A stretch of DNA of 64,000 nt from Straminergon stramineum (GCA_963920665.1 OY987269.1:8124501-8188500), one strand, 5' to 3'. Counted from the first letter of the stretch, positions 11,630 through 24,116 are shown. Notes: generated by a model not told the origin, from the sequence alone. Translations and numbers: made by a program.

Positions 11630-13990
11630 TTTACTAATTGTCTTAGTAATGTAAAAGTGCGGCCATTTACTACTTGTCTTTAGGAATGGATAGAAAAGGA
11701 GTGAACAATTAGATGAAAGATTCCAAAAGAGGTAGTTTGGCTGGATAGGAAGAGTGACAATTTGTCTTAGCATCGGTTGGTGTTCAAGTAGTACACCTGT
11801 TCAATGGTTTAAGTTAGACAAGTGGTCATTCTTTTCTCTCTCTCTCCTGACTTCGAATGGGGCTATCTCGCAATAGTTTTTCAAGACTATGAACTTTATA
11901 TATATAAATAATAACAATTCATCTTTTGAACTAATTTGTCTAGTACCGTAGTGCTGTGGTGTAGTTTGGTGATCCATTGATTGTGTGTTAACCCAGTGAC
12001 TGGGTTGGTTTATTTCTTTGTGTTTGATTTTGTGGGATTGATCCAGTGATTGGATTGTGTAAACTTTTGATTGTTTGTTTCTATGACAAATTGTTATGCA
12101 TGAATGTATGTATGTATGTATGTGTGGGAATTGTATTTGTTAAGTGTTCTCCAAGAGAAAATTGTGACACTAGCTGGGAGACAAATTGTCAACTGAGGAG
12201 ATAAAGAAATTGAAGGAACGAATTGGTTGAGGAAGGCGAACGTGGAGACAAGTTGTGAAGATCTGGTTGAAGATTAATCCATGCTTGGTAAGTTTATTTT
12301 CAACAAATTATTTTGTTTGTAATTCTTGATTATATAAGAGGTAGGACAAATTGTCTTACTTTGTATTGGATCCAAAGCTTGGACCAGTAGTTTGTCTTTA
12401 TCAATTTGATTTATGTGGGTTGTGTACCAGTGATTGGACCAGCCAATTAGTGTTTTAATTGTGAGAAAACAATTTGTTTGTATTGGTTTTATGTATGTGT
12501 GAGTGTGAGGCTGATTCAATGATTGAATGAGTTGGCTTGACAAATTGTCAAGAGAAATTATAGACCAATGATTGGTCGTAGTTATCTGTAGATTTTTGTA
12601 AGACAAATTTGCAGTTTGTGTGATACAAATTGTGCAATTAGTGGAAATTTCTTAATTAAGAAATTGAGAATGAAGAAGTTAGGTTTTGCAACAAATTAAC
12701 TTAAGCTTACGTATGGATTTAGTTGTTGTGGATTATAGAATATCCAGTGATTGGATTTGTCTAAGTCATATTGTAAACAATTAGTCATTGATATTAATAT
12801 GATTCAATGACAATGTTAATCAAAATTGGAAAATTGTTAAATGTTGATAACAATTGAAAAACTATATAATATGATGTGTATTTTATGTGAGACTAATTGT
12901 CTAATTGAATATGTATATTGAGTAGTGAATGCTGTGGAAATTGTGTTAGACAGGGAAGAATAACCTGGATGCGGACAAATTGTTTGTTTTGTGAATTAAA
13001 TTGAATTGTGAATTGGAATTATGTCTACTGGTTATTGTTATGTGTAAGAATTGAATCATTTGATCCTACATAGAGTGAGAGGGTCAAATAAAATTTATAA
13101 GTGTCTATTAAGTTTGTGAAAGAATTTATTTACCGATTGGGAGTTAAATAAATTATCTTTTGCTCATTAATCAATAGTGTTTGAGTAAATTATACAAATT
13201 GTCAAAGGGTTGATTTGGAAGAGTTAATGTGAACTAGTGATTAGTTCATAAGTAGTAATTGAACTGGGATGTAAGAGTGCCCTGGTTTTGGGAAAATTGA
13301 GTAGGACTAATTGTCTTACCATTTAGCACAGGGAATGTGTGGAATAATTAATAATAGAAAATAAATTAAAAGCTTGACTTGCAAATTGTGAGAATCAATT
13401 AGATAAAGTGATTTCACTGTGGATAAGACAAATAGTTTGAGAATGAATTGAACTGGTCAGGTTAGTGAGATACTACAGGCCCTGGCTTGATTCTTGAATT
13501 ATAGGTGAATTGTGTACTTTGACAAATTGTTTGTGAATGTGCAGAGTAACTTAAGCTTGGTGTATGCATTGCAATCATGCCCTGCATTAGATAGTGACAA
13601 ATTGTTGTAGGACTGGGATAGATTTCTACTCATCTACATTAGTAATTAGGCTAGCTTAAATAGTGACTGGACAAATTGTCTTGGTAACGAAAATCACCAG
13701 TAATTAAGGAACATGTGTACAAAAATATATAAATATATGTTATATTTGCATTCGTCTAGTTTAGATCATGCGCATGACAAATTGTGGTCAAACCTGACAA
13801 ATTGTTGAAAAACTCCCCTAGAATACTAGGCAGGACTGGGACTACATTTCACTCGTCCATAGCATTATTTAAAGGACTGGCCACCAAATTACACTCGTGG
13901 GTATAAGAGTGAATGTGTATCTTCTTATTGTTTGTGAAATATTCTAGTAAATCCCGTTTCAATCTTGAAAACAAGTGACTTTAGTCACAA
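11630..13990. repeat. Palindrome-rich field inside the last DUF676 intron
   Basis: The segment is G/T-rich on the plus strand and full of short inverted repeats. Class I is centred on (A/G)TGA(T/C) with differing but self-complementary arms: 11990-12006, 12041-12055, 12427-12437, 12514-12528, 12563-12577, 12742-12756 and 13231-13247. Class II is built on GACAAATTGTC, sometimes with longer arms (12341-12359, 12536-12552). Other hairpins are 11631-11649 and the GTGACT/AGTCAC pair near 13976-13989. Phrases such as GGACTGGGA recur near 13610 and 13835. No open frame is present. It could be a long terminal repeat or leader of an unknown element, or an array of structured RNA or protein sites. No flanking duplication was found. 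Confidence 0.7.
12104..12124 (+). repeat. TATG microsatellite
   Basis: Four to five uninterrupted TATG units occur within the palindrome-rich intron. Confidence 0.8.
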
Positions 13991-14206
13991 GACGTTAGAC
14001 TATTTGACCATTCCCTTAGATTTGAACCCCTATACTATAGTCCTGGGTGTTTTGTGAAGAAACGAAAATCCAGACTACAGCATATTCTAAATTCATTTTC
14101 TAAATTATAAATTTCTTTATATTATTTTTTTATGTAGGTTAAAACAACTACTTTTCATCGTGAAGGAGTAGATGTTATTTACCACATTCTAGATAACCAC
14201 TTTTGA

Positions 14207-15041
14207 CCATTTATTTGCACTTTAAAATTCAAAGATGTAATTTTGAAGTAATAATAAATTGATTTTTTTTATTAATACCATTGACAAACAACTATTAGGC
14301 AAGCATTAAATCAATTATTTAATATTAAATAAATGGTTGATTTAATAAGGTATACAATATTGTTGATATGGCTATTTAATATTTTTGAACTTTGATTTTA
14401 TTTATGTAAATGCAACAATGTGTGTATTGTAAGTGAAGGGTAGGGTTGATACATCTATTTTTAAAATTATTTTCTTCCTACTTGCACTTCAACTACAATA
14501 TATGATGATTGCATACATGTACTTTGTGAACAATAAAATTTATAGTAAAATTTAAACAAATTACAAAATTTTGTCCTTGAATCTAAAATCTATAATAAAT
14601 TAACATACGAAACCTTCTCTAAAGCCTCAATTTCAACTTGTTCATATATGATTGTCATGACTGAGAAAATAATAGCTTCAATGATGAAGAAAAATATTAT
14701 AACTTTCATTGCAATATATTAAAAAATATATATTTTATAATTATTATAAATTTGGCTCTTTGATCTTTTTGCTCTAGAAATTAAGTCTTACTAAAAAAAT
14801 TTGATAGTTAGTGCTTATTTATATAAGAACAAATCATTACCATAGTTTCTATTCTATTGTAGTAAAATTTAAAGTTTGAAGTGAAAAATATTGAAATGCT
14901 ACTTATTACATTCTCAATAATGAATGAATAAAATGTAGTGGTGAAATTTTGGATTATTATAGTTTGAATTATGTACATAATTATCTCTCATTCAACTTCA
15001 TCTTGAATTATATGAAACATAGTTGTGCTACATCTATATTT
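14207..15041. other. AT-rich non-coding DNA
   Basis: This stretch follows the DUF676 stop codon. Nothing coding or repetitive could be supported beyond a presumed 3' UTR. Confidence 0.35.
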
Positions 15042-17821
15042 TTAACCCCTAAAGCACTAAGTGATCCTTGAAATGATTGAACAACCAAATGGAAATTTGG
15101 ATAGGTACCTTTGTGTCAATTTAGAATGGATGAAATTGATTTTTTGATACAAGATACATGTTTACATAATCTTTGTGCCAAAAAATTTCACCCTCATGGA
15201 ATCTAAGGATTAAAAGTTTTAGGGCCCAAAAGGTGTTGGGATTAGGGTCTGGCAATTGCAGATCTTACGTGGAGGGTCTTCTATGAAGCACTAGTAGTTA
15301 TAGCCTCTTAAGACCCAGACAAAAAATTGGGTCTCAATTCATTTTTTCTTCCATACAATGGGTATCTTCTAGAATATTCCTTCTATTGTTGCATGCAAAC
15401 AACTAGTCGTGGCTAACTTTTGGAGTTGAAAGCCATGATGTGTAGGCAAATTGCAATACCAATTATAAACAATTTTAATTTTTTTTTACCTATTGCTCTT
15501 GACATTCACCTTTTGATTTTTTAATGGACATACTCAACAAGGCCTTTTCTTCACGTGCTTTCATGATTGAATTTGAATTCAAAGTGTGAATAATAGATCT
15601 AGATTGATGATTTCAAATTAAATTTCAAATTATTCTTGCTCATGATTGATGTGTTGAGTGAAATTTTACCCAACTCTTTTTATGTATAAATTAGTAGCAA
15701 AGATCTTAGCGTAAAACATAATGAACATTGAGTCCATTTGGGTCTTTGGAGTGTAGGTACCCAGAGCGGTACAAGTGCATGTCCATCGTACTGGTTGCAC
15801 TTTGAAAATTTTCTAGATTGTGAGTTTTATTATCAAGATTTGCGCTTTACAAGGTGGTGACATATTGTATCCATCCCTCTCAATGTAAGATTGGGGGCCT
15901 TGAGATTAAAGACACGATTACATCCTGGTGAATTGGTTCTAAAGAAACAAAAGCTACATTAGTGAAGAGTCTTCCATAAGGGATTTTAGGAGATATTGGG
16001 GAGGGCCTACAGGCTCAGTGAGGGTTCTTCTCAAATTTGATTGAGTTGATTCGTGGAGATCTTGGGACAAGGGGGGGATCTTCACTAGGGTCCCATTTTT
16101 GGAGAGCATACAAGTTGGAAACAAGGATCTTAAAGGGAGAACATTGGGAGGAAAGAAGGAGGTAAAGGCTTGTCAAAGTTTTTTCAAAACTTGAAATTCA
16201 ATGTGGTGCAAGACATCAAAAATTTCATAAACAAGCAATGCTATTATGCTAAAAACCTAAATGTATACAAGAGAGAAATCTAATGTACACTCAACTCAAC
16301 TTCACAATGAACTCCTAAATCAATGTATAATGTTGGTAAAGACTACAACATTTGATTTTTTCTTGAGGATAATATAAAATAAAATAATGTCAACAACAAA
16401 TATCTTGGAAGATTGTTAAGTCAAGAACCTTTACTTCATCTACATTGTCTTTTTTATGAAACTTCTCTAATTGTATTACTATGCATGATCATTAGATGAA
16501 ATTTGAGGGCATGAAGAGGCCGCTAGTTATTTTGAGTTCCGAAATTGTGGGAACTCACCACATCAGCAGTATAATGTGGCACAATCATTGCCATGTTTGA
16601 AAATAATTTAATTTTTAATTCCATTTTAGTTTTAGAAACGCTTTTTGAAAAATTTTAGAAGTTTTTTTTTTTTAATTTGGAAAATTCAGAAATTCAACCC
16701 ATGATGGGTTGGTTCCCAATTTCTGGCAGCACAAGGAACAATGCAGGGAACAACCCTGAAAAGGGCTCTTGAAGACCTCAATGGTCCTCTAATGCAAAGC
16801 ATCTAAATAATGTACACAAGTTTTGGGATTGTGAGCAAAAGCTTTAGAAGGCAAACAAGGGTGATATTGCATTGAGTCTGTCAACATTATAAGGTCTAGA
16901 GTAGAGTGAACACAAATAAATTTAGTTGGTTTTGTAATTCTTTAGATTTTTTTTCCAACTTTCCAAAGTCCAATAGGTAATTCATCATATTTATCCAATA
17001 GTCTAAATGATGATAATTTTTAACAATTTTTTGGAAAAATCCCATTGGACTTTAGGGTTTTAACATAGTTTTCTATATTATCAAGTTTGACCAAAATATC
17101 ATATCAAAATAATTGGTCAAAACCCAAAAAATTCAAACCCAAAAAATTATCAACTAACACTAGAAGAACCCCGTGTTTAAGTTGATGGATTTTGTTGGAC
17201 ATCCAATATAACAACCTATGTTTTTATGTCAACAATGACATCCAATGAAACATCTTCAATGACACTATATGTTACATTGGATGCCATTGTTGACATAAAA
17301 ACATAGGTTGTTATATTGGATGTCCAACAAAAGTTGTCAACTTAGACATGGGAAAACATTGGTTTGTTATAGTGTAAATCATGTACAACCTAAAGGTTAT
17401 CAATCGTCACTTCCTTATATGTATGTAAAAGATCTAGAATGTTTAGTAGCTTTTGCCATTTTTTTCTATCTTCATTTTTATGCACCTCATATATTGTGTC
17501 ATCTTGATAACTATATATCCACATAGGAATATAGAAGAAAAAGAGAATCTAACATAACTCCTAATGCATGTAGGAGCCATACCAAGGTGTGTTGTTTCTA
17601 TATTCCTTCATCCCAAGGTTGAATACAAGAAAATCTTTCACAATTTTCCATTAACTAAAAAATTATGCAAATTTTAAAGCATACTCTTGTACTATTTTTG
17701 TAAGGCTACCAAAAAAATTATCCCCATACAACACACTATGCTACAATGAATGCCACTTGTATTTTTAGGTCCTCTATGTACAATCATGGTATGAACAAGG
17801 GCAACTTTCTTTAGGGGTTAA
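15042..17821. mobile_element. Possible long member of the TTAA/CCCCTAA family
   Basis: TTAACCCCTAAAG at 15042 faces CTTTAGGGGTTAA ending at 17821, which are complementary ends about 2.8 kb apart. The interior has no readable transposase, and a CACTA MITE (17158-17374) is nested in it. Pairing of these two ends as one element is inference; they may be ends of two separate elements. Confidence 0.35.
17158..17374. mobile_element. CACTA-type foldback MITE, 217 bp, TAA target duplication
   Basis: The left end is CACTAGAAGAACCCCGTG. The right end is the complement of CACTATAACAAACC. Both are flanked by TAA (17155-17157 and 17375-17377), the 3-bp duplication expected of CACTA/EnSpm elements. The inner arms 17190-17247 and 17275-17332 are complementary over 58 bp with one mismatch around a 27-nt loop, so a transcript would fold into a near-perfect hairpin. 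It has no coding capacity. The terminus shares CACTAGAAGAA with the 49.06-55.25 kb element. Confidence 0.9.
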
Positions 17822-17989
17822 TAGGTGAAACTTCAAACAATTATGTGCTGACACTAATCAAGAGGCCCAAGACTTAATGCAAAATATATGAGAGGACATG
17901 TAAAATAATGATGGATAAAAAAAGATGATAAGATGCAAAAACAATCGTCTAATATATAAATGAGCAAACCTATTATCCCCTACATTCTC

Positions 17990-18620
17990 TAGGCTATGTT
18001 TTCATCAAAGGCCACTCAAAATTGCTATTTCCAATGCTATGAGCAATTATTTCAAATTATTTGTTTTTTTGGCAAATCCAAACTTAGGATCTTACATTAG
18101 ATTAGTGTGAAAATGAAAATGTCTAGAAGAAATTTCAAAAACTTTGACCATATTGATTACAAGAGACAAGTGTTTAAAATGAAGAAAAAAAGTTCTCACT
18201 TTTCAGTACCTAGCCAAACTAGATTATAAGGATTTGAATCCTTTTAGCTTAAAATATTTTTACTAGAAATTTGGAATTTCTTATTTTCTATGTTGAAAAA
18301 TTGAATTGAGAGTTTGGTAAAAAATTTTAATCCTAGAATATTCATTCTTTTAAAAGAACCATTTAATAAAAGTAGGTATTTGATGGAAAGAAAAATTAAA
18401 TTATTAATGGCTCTTAGATGGAATTGAAACATACACTAATCTCAAGAGTACAATTGTTCTAGGAAGAAAACTAAACCATGTAGAACTCTTTTATTGAAAA
18501 ATTGAAGATGGAGTTCGAAAACAAATCCAATACATTATTTTCTCAAGAATTTGCTAAGATTGTCATCAAGACAAGATGTTCAATAACTTTTACATCACTT
18601 ATCCAAAAGGTATAAATCAA
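17990..18620. repeat. Dispersed repeat related to 4.9 kb and 24.2-24.95 kb
   Basis: Blocks such as 'CACTCAAAATTG', 'AGGATCTTACATTAGA...' and 'GTTCGAAAACAAATCCAATAC' match the same order of blocks near 24290-24850 and, in part, 4980-5110. It appears to be an old, strongly diverged copy of the same non-coding element family. Confidence 0.5.
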
Positions 18621-18624
18621 ACCT

Positions 18625-20825
18625 TCCTACTTGGACCAAAATATAATCAATAAGAAAAATATTTTAAAAAATATTTCAAGTTTTTATTTTTGTTGCCTAC
18701 GTTTGCCTATTTTGGTTTGGATGGCATAACTTTTGCTCCTAGACCTTGTATACTTGCTAGTAGATTGTTTAAAATTGTTAGTTTCCAATTTGGAGTGTTT
18801 TTTGTCTCATTTTGATTGTTTAGTTGATAGCCAAGTACTAATTGGTTGTTAGTGACGTGATAATCCAATTTGGTGTTAATGTGAATACAAAAAGAATTGT
18901 AATGGGATTTAAAGGGATTCTTCAAAAAGGAAAGGGTAGCTAGTTGAGTGGTTTGGGAACTGCCATCCAATTCCTATTAGGAAGACCGATGCCTTCCATT
19001 TTGTTTTCACTCTGTGAGAGTCAAATGAGCGTCCCAACACCAAGTTGGTTGTCTACTTTTCTTTATTTTGTGAGATGTGATGTATGCTAGTTAGAGTGAT
19101 GGAATCTGTGGTTCCAAGTTGTTGATGATGTAGTGAGTGGTGAAGCTAATTGGATGTTGTGCTAGAGTGTTTATCAAGTTAGTTGTTGAGAAACTTTGAA
19201 ATTGTTAAGGGTGATGTGATCACCATATTCAGTAATATAATATAAATTTCAAGCCTAATTGGTTTTCAATGCAACATGGTTTGTGTGTGCACATATTCAA
19301 ATGAGTAATTGTATATTCTAGAGTTGTGTTACATGTTTTAGAGAAGGAAGCTAATAGCATAAATTTCCTACTTGATTGTCTCCCTTAGAACGAATTTATT
19401 ATACTAATAGGATAATTTTGAATTCGGTCATTATTCTTCGTCTACAAACCTCAATTTAAATTTTAAAATAAACAATTCTTGGAAAGCTCATTAGTTCTCT
19501 TATTTTAAACAAATTTACAAAAAATCATGCTAAAAATTGAAATCATAAGTCTCTTCCAAACCTTCAAGAGTCACTTGAGGAGACTCTTGGGACATTAGGG
19601 TTTACAATTTTTTTGTCATACAACGACAAAATCCCATGGCTTCAATCAAATAACATGAATTATATTGGCTTTAAATTTCTTGTCTTTCGTTGTGATTCTT
19701 TCACAAATGCACCTTATATTTGTCATATAGAAAATTGTACACATTACATATTGTGTATTCTTTAATATTAAAAAAAAAAAAGATCACCTAAAATAATTAG
19801 TCTAATCTAAAGGTTGTCACTCGAATAGTTTTAAAAAGTCATGAAAATCTTTCAAATTACTACTTAAATAGATCTTTACACATTGAATTTGTACAAATTA
19901 AAAATATAGTCATTACTCTTGGAGGTCTCTTCATGGTTTAGTTTTTTGTCCGGGGGGCCAATATGCCTAGTGTGCACTCCCTTCAAACTTCAAGTATATG
20001 GTTGGAAGCCTTCTCCCTTCCCAAACAATCAAATGTTTTAGAGATTTTTTAACATTAAATAAATATGATTTTTTGGATTTTTTGCATCAAGAATCACACT
20101 ATCCTCATTTTCCTAAAAAAATTATCAATTTTTTTTCACTCATACATAATATATAGTTTTGTTTTATAAACAATATCTTTAGATGAGATTTGGAGAAATA
20201 ATGGGCCGTTTTAGGCTTGTTCCCTGTCCTGTTTTCATAGTAGTGATCGCATGGCTAAATGTTCTCAATTGTCATAAATACTAAAAATAAAATTTTTCTT
20301 TTGTCCTAAAATTGAAAAAAAATATCAAATTATTTTTCTTCAAAAAAAAATTCTAACTTGCCCGATACTCAACCACATCAACACTATTACATTGGTGTAG
20401 TTTAGAGAGTTCCCCATTGCCGGGAACTACAGGCAACTCGCAATCTTCTATTTGGCCCAAATCTCATCTAATGTTTCAAAAATTAATGTGGTCAAAATTA
20501 TACTTGAAAGCGCAATTTGACATCATTCATTTGAAATGATTTGGACATTCTAAAGGTTAATGTTGTGTGTTAGGGGTGTTCAAAGTTTTAGTGGTAGAAG
20601 ATCTAAACTTAAAACTAGATAGTTAGATGGTGTACATTTTCACTATCAATATATATAAAATCTAAAATTTTGAATTTCAATTTTAGGTATAAATATCCTA
20701 TTGTACATTGATCTTTCCATAAATAAACAAAACATCCAAAGAATGAATTTGATTATGCAACAATGATTTTCAACCCTAGTGAAAACATAGCTCAATGTAT
20801 ATCATTAAAAGTCATTAGAATTTGA
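18625..20825. other. AT-rich intergenic DNA, nothing recognised
   Basis: The only open frames are short and have no protein-like features. No clear repeat boundaries could be fixed. Confidence 0.35.
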
Positions 20826-20829
20826 ATAG

Positions 20830-22100
20830 TTGACCATGGTTCCTAAAAACACCCCTACTTTGGCCCACAATCATGCCTTGCCACAACAAGACAATGGACC
20901 TAGAAGGAAAAGTATCCCCCACCCCATACGGATACGACAATGGAATCCAGTTGGGCTAGTTGCCAAATATTGTCCCACCCTCACTATTGTCATGTACCCT
21001 TTCTTTTGTCTCCTGTGTCCAGAAAGCGGAGAATCTCTGCTTGTTTGTAAACAACAAGGAACAATCAAGGGTGACTTCAAATTTCACATGAATACAAGAG
21101 AATCTCTCCTTTTTTTGAAATGGATGCCACCATTTCTTGAGCTCGGCCACCATTCCTCAGTGGGGATCAAGTCACCTTCTTAAAACCAATTTCTTTCCCG
21201 TGCATTCTTTTGAGGTAGTTTTCCATGCCATGGAACTTAGACTGGGGGAGGGGGGACTCTAAGGACCTCCTATCATGTGAGATCAATGGGCATGCACAAA
21301 AAAAACACTAGAAGATAAGAAGATCCCAACGATTGTCTTGTCGGCCTTGGTAAGTAGGAAAGGAGGATTTCATGTATAAGAAATATCAATAGACAACTCC
21401 ATTGGTGGAGACTAGTCAATATTGAGGGAATCTAATACTTGTGAAATTCTTATTGTATCGCTCCCCCACACACCGGATTCTCATGAAAATGCAATTACTA
21501 TTATCACTTGTAGCACCCCTTGTGAAGTTTCCCCACCCACCAATACAAGTCAGGAGGCCCTAAGCCACAATCTGATGATGCAATTACAACCAGATGCAAT
21601 TTCATTATATTCTTGTATATTAGACCGAATAAATGACCCACCAGAAGACCCACATGACTAATAACCTAAACAAAGACCAGTCTTCTTGTAGTCATTTCCG
21701 TGGTCTACACAAACTCCATGTGTCCACGTTTCCTCCAGTTGCCGTCTTGCCGGCAAGGTCCCCACTTGCGTGTGATGATTGAAGATAGCCATAACTCATC
21801 TTCGTACGAAAAATCAATAGCAATAGAAAGGATGCTGCAGGACCTACGGACTGACGACGGACCGACTGCAGGAACAGGGAGATCACATGCACATGCACAT
21901 GTTCTCCAAAACAAGGGGCATCATGAGCCAAGTGGGGAATCCTATCCAACATGAGCACAATCACAATCACAGGTTCAGAGATTCACGCGCAGACGAAGCA
22001 AAGCCTTGCCGGAGATCCCAAGGCAAGGCCAAGCAAGGAGCTTATAAAATTTAATCCTGCAGCGAATGCTGGGCCGGCTGGTCACTGTGGAAATCATCCT
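20830..22100. other. Moderately GC-rich island without a recognised gene
   Basis: The base composition rises here and several overlapping open frames of 70-117 codons occur on both strands. None shows a known domain. A TATA-like CTTATAAAAT lies near 22040 and the repeated word CACATGCACATGCACATG near 21888. It could be a decayed gene or element; I make no functional call. Confidence 0.25.
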
Positions 22101-23169
22101 TTATTTTAGTACATTACCGTGTCAATCATTTGCTTAACCTTTCAACGTCAATACGGATGTTTTGTGTCCAATGGATGACAAAGAATCTTCCTATGTAGGA
22201 CAGAAGTGCAATTGTTCATCCTTGGAATTTTGTGCAAAAAGGAGAAATCTTGCGCAATGCTTTGACCTCCAATAAATATTTTTGGATTTTATAAAGTAGA
22301 TGATGTCACATGGTTCCAAAAGAGAGGATTTCCACGGTCACCAATCTGTCCTTGAAGGGTTAAAAAACAATCCAAAGTGCATTCATTGGAGAACTCAAAC
22401 TATTGGGCAAGACTGAAACCCCAATTGGCACACAACATTCCAAGGAAAAAATGGGCAACACACTCTGGAGGAGCATAAGGGAGGCAACCCATTTTTGACC
22501 ACTTAAGCAGATACACAAATTTGTAAGGGAGGTTTCAATAGTGGGGAAAATTTCCCATATGAAGAAATAGTGTTCATAAAGTTTCCATAATTTTTCAGAT
22601 TTTTTTATTTTTCAAAACAATTGTACTATGAATTTTCCAGACCTTTGTATTTATGACCAAGGGTTGGTTGCAATATTAAGAGTCTTGTAGCCAATCATTA
22701 TGCGCCACAGTTGTACCAGGAAGTGTGCCAACATTAATCATTGTTAATCACCTCTTGATTGAAATTACTCCCCCCTATGTTGCCAAAATGGGGTGGTGAT
22801 AAAAAAATGGATTGCCTCCCTAATATCAGTAAGAACTAGTATGCCTTATATTGTTTCTAGATTCAAAATAAAAGTAAAATTGTTTTTGGCTAATTTTCTA
22901 ATTCATAAAAACTTTGAAATTCTATAACTTTCACACCATGACTTGGAATGCCACAAAAAAAGCCTGTGCACCCCTCCTTGCACAAGGCTTTCTGATGGTA
23001 GGAAAAACGTGACCAAGGGACTTATGGTTAAGGAGATCTCACTGTAACAAAAAAACCAATTAGCCTAACTTAGGGTATGGATATGAAAAAACATTGGTCT
23101 TTTTTCTCTCAATGGATGATAAGAGGGTTGAAAATGTTCATCAAAATCATCACACAACATTTTGGTCAC
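22101..23169. other. Intergenic DNA, nothing recognised
   Basis: No gene, RNA or convincing repeat boundary was seen. Confidence 0.3.
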
Positions 23170-24116
23170 TTAATTCCTGAATGCACAAATTGCGTTTTTT
23201 GGCAAGATAGCAATTTTAGGCACCTCACTATGAATGGATTTTTTTTTTTTTTTGCTAAAATTTTCAAACAACATGTGCCTGTAGAGTTTTTTTAAGATGC
23301 AACAATTTTCATAACTTTTGAGAACATAGTTAAAAAGTTATTGGAGGATATATCATTTTCATTATTTCGCAAGTAGATCAGGCATCTCAAAAAACTCTTA
23401 AAAAATCACTTCTTTCAAAAATAAAAAAATTGCAATTGGTTTTCTAGATTTACATGTATATGGAAAGCTTTGAATCATTCCATTTTGATTAATGGGATGA
23501 AAGTTATGAGGAGATTTAGTTTGCGGATAGTTATGGAATCTCTACTCTAAGAAAATCCTTTGAAGTCCTTAATTTAACACAATTTTCAATATTTTTGAAA
23601 AAAATAAAAATCTTGGATGTAGATCATTTACTGCAACATTACAACCATTGGGATTTCCATTTTCCAATTCCATAACAAATTTCTTGACAATTTAGTATTT
23701 AGAATCATTCTCTATTTTTTTTTCTACATACTATTTTTTTCCTACATGTTGTACAATTCCAAATTATTTGAATTTTTTCAAGCATGTAGCCAACTTACCT
23801 TGAAGAATGAATCCAAAGAAGTACCACCATTTTGGACATTTTTTCATACAAATGTGACCTTGTAAAGTGCAGCTGCCCGCTTATTCACAAGGCCAAAAAA
23901 AGGATTTTTGTCAATTCATATGCTATTATCTTGCAATCTACAATGTGAAAATTTCTGAATTTTTTTTTCATATCTTCTCAAACCAACATACTACAAGATC
24001 CTATGGTTACATGTGTCCAAAAATGTTTGTTTTTTCTAAAATTTGGTACTTGTATTAGAAATGGCAATTTGGGAGCGATTTTGGTGAAAACATAGTCAAA
24101 TATATTTAGGGGTTAA
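23170..24116 (-). mobile_element. TTAA/CCCCTAA-ended element, inverted copy of 4934-5868
   Basis: The right edge TTTAGGGGTTAA (to 24116) is the complement of the family start. The left edge TTAATTCCTGAATGC is its degenerate partner. Read on the minus strand, the element follows the 4.9-kb copy from end to end over about 940 bp, including the blocks around 'CATTGGGATTTCC' and 'GGCCTTGTGAA'. No coding sequence is present. Confidence 0.65.

Larger units (their letters stand above)
6255..14206 (+). pseudogene. DUF676 lipase-like serine esterase gene, probably inactivated
   Basis: Ten exons read in order: 6255-6352, 7241-7312, 8512-8578, 9347-9667, 9894-10057, 10205-10260, 10533-10585, 10960-~11061, 11298-11395 and 14138-14206. 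Phases agree at all junctions but the one after exon 8. Family landmarks are VVLVNGIVGS, NWRFATEQF, FHGVDVMG, the nucleophile elbow AHSLGG (catalytic Ser), ITRYAIGQLY, GTIAGLE, VATPHLGSRG, LFLIDGD, LYANVMYD, MVGWQTSSVRR, YPHIV, QVPWRRVDV and the end DVIYHILDNHF. Plant proteins of this family are putative alpha/beta-hydrolase lipases of about 340-400 residues. In-frame TGA codons at 11002-11004 and 11369-11371 break the C-terminal third, and exon 8 does not join exon 9 in phase. The catalytic serine lies before the breaks. The last intron (2.74 kb) holds the palindrome field. Confidence 0.8.

Noticed and set aside
12274..12606. 110-codon minus-strand open frame
   Set aside because: It is produced by the low-C, palindrome-rich composition of the intron and has no protein-like pattern.
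12891..12901. GACTAATTGTC counted as a full dyad site
   Set aside because: One arm pair is T against T, so it is only a mutated copy of the GACAAATTGTC word.
20830..21183. 117-codon plus-strand open frame in a GC-richer patch
   Set aside because: No domain is recognised, and competing frames of similar length exist on the other strand. It is kept only as an unassigned island.
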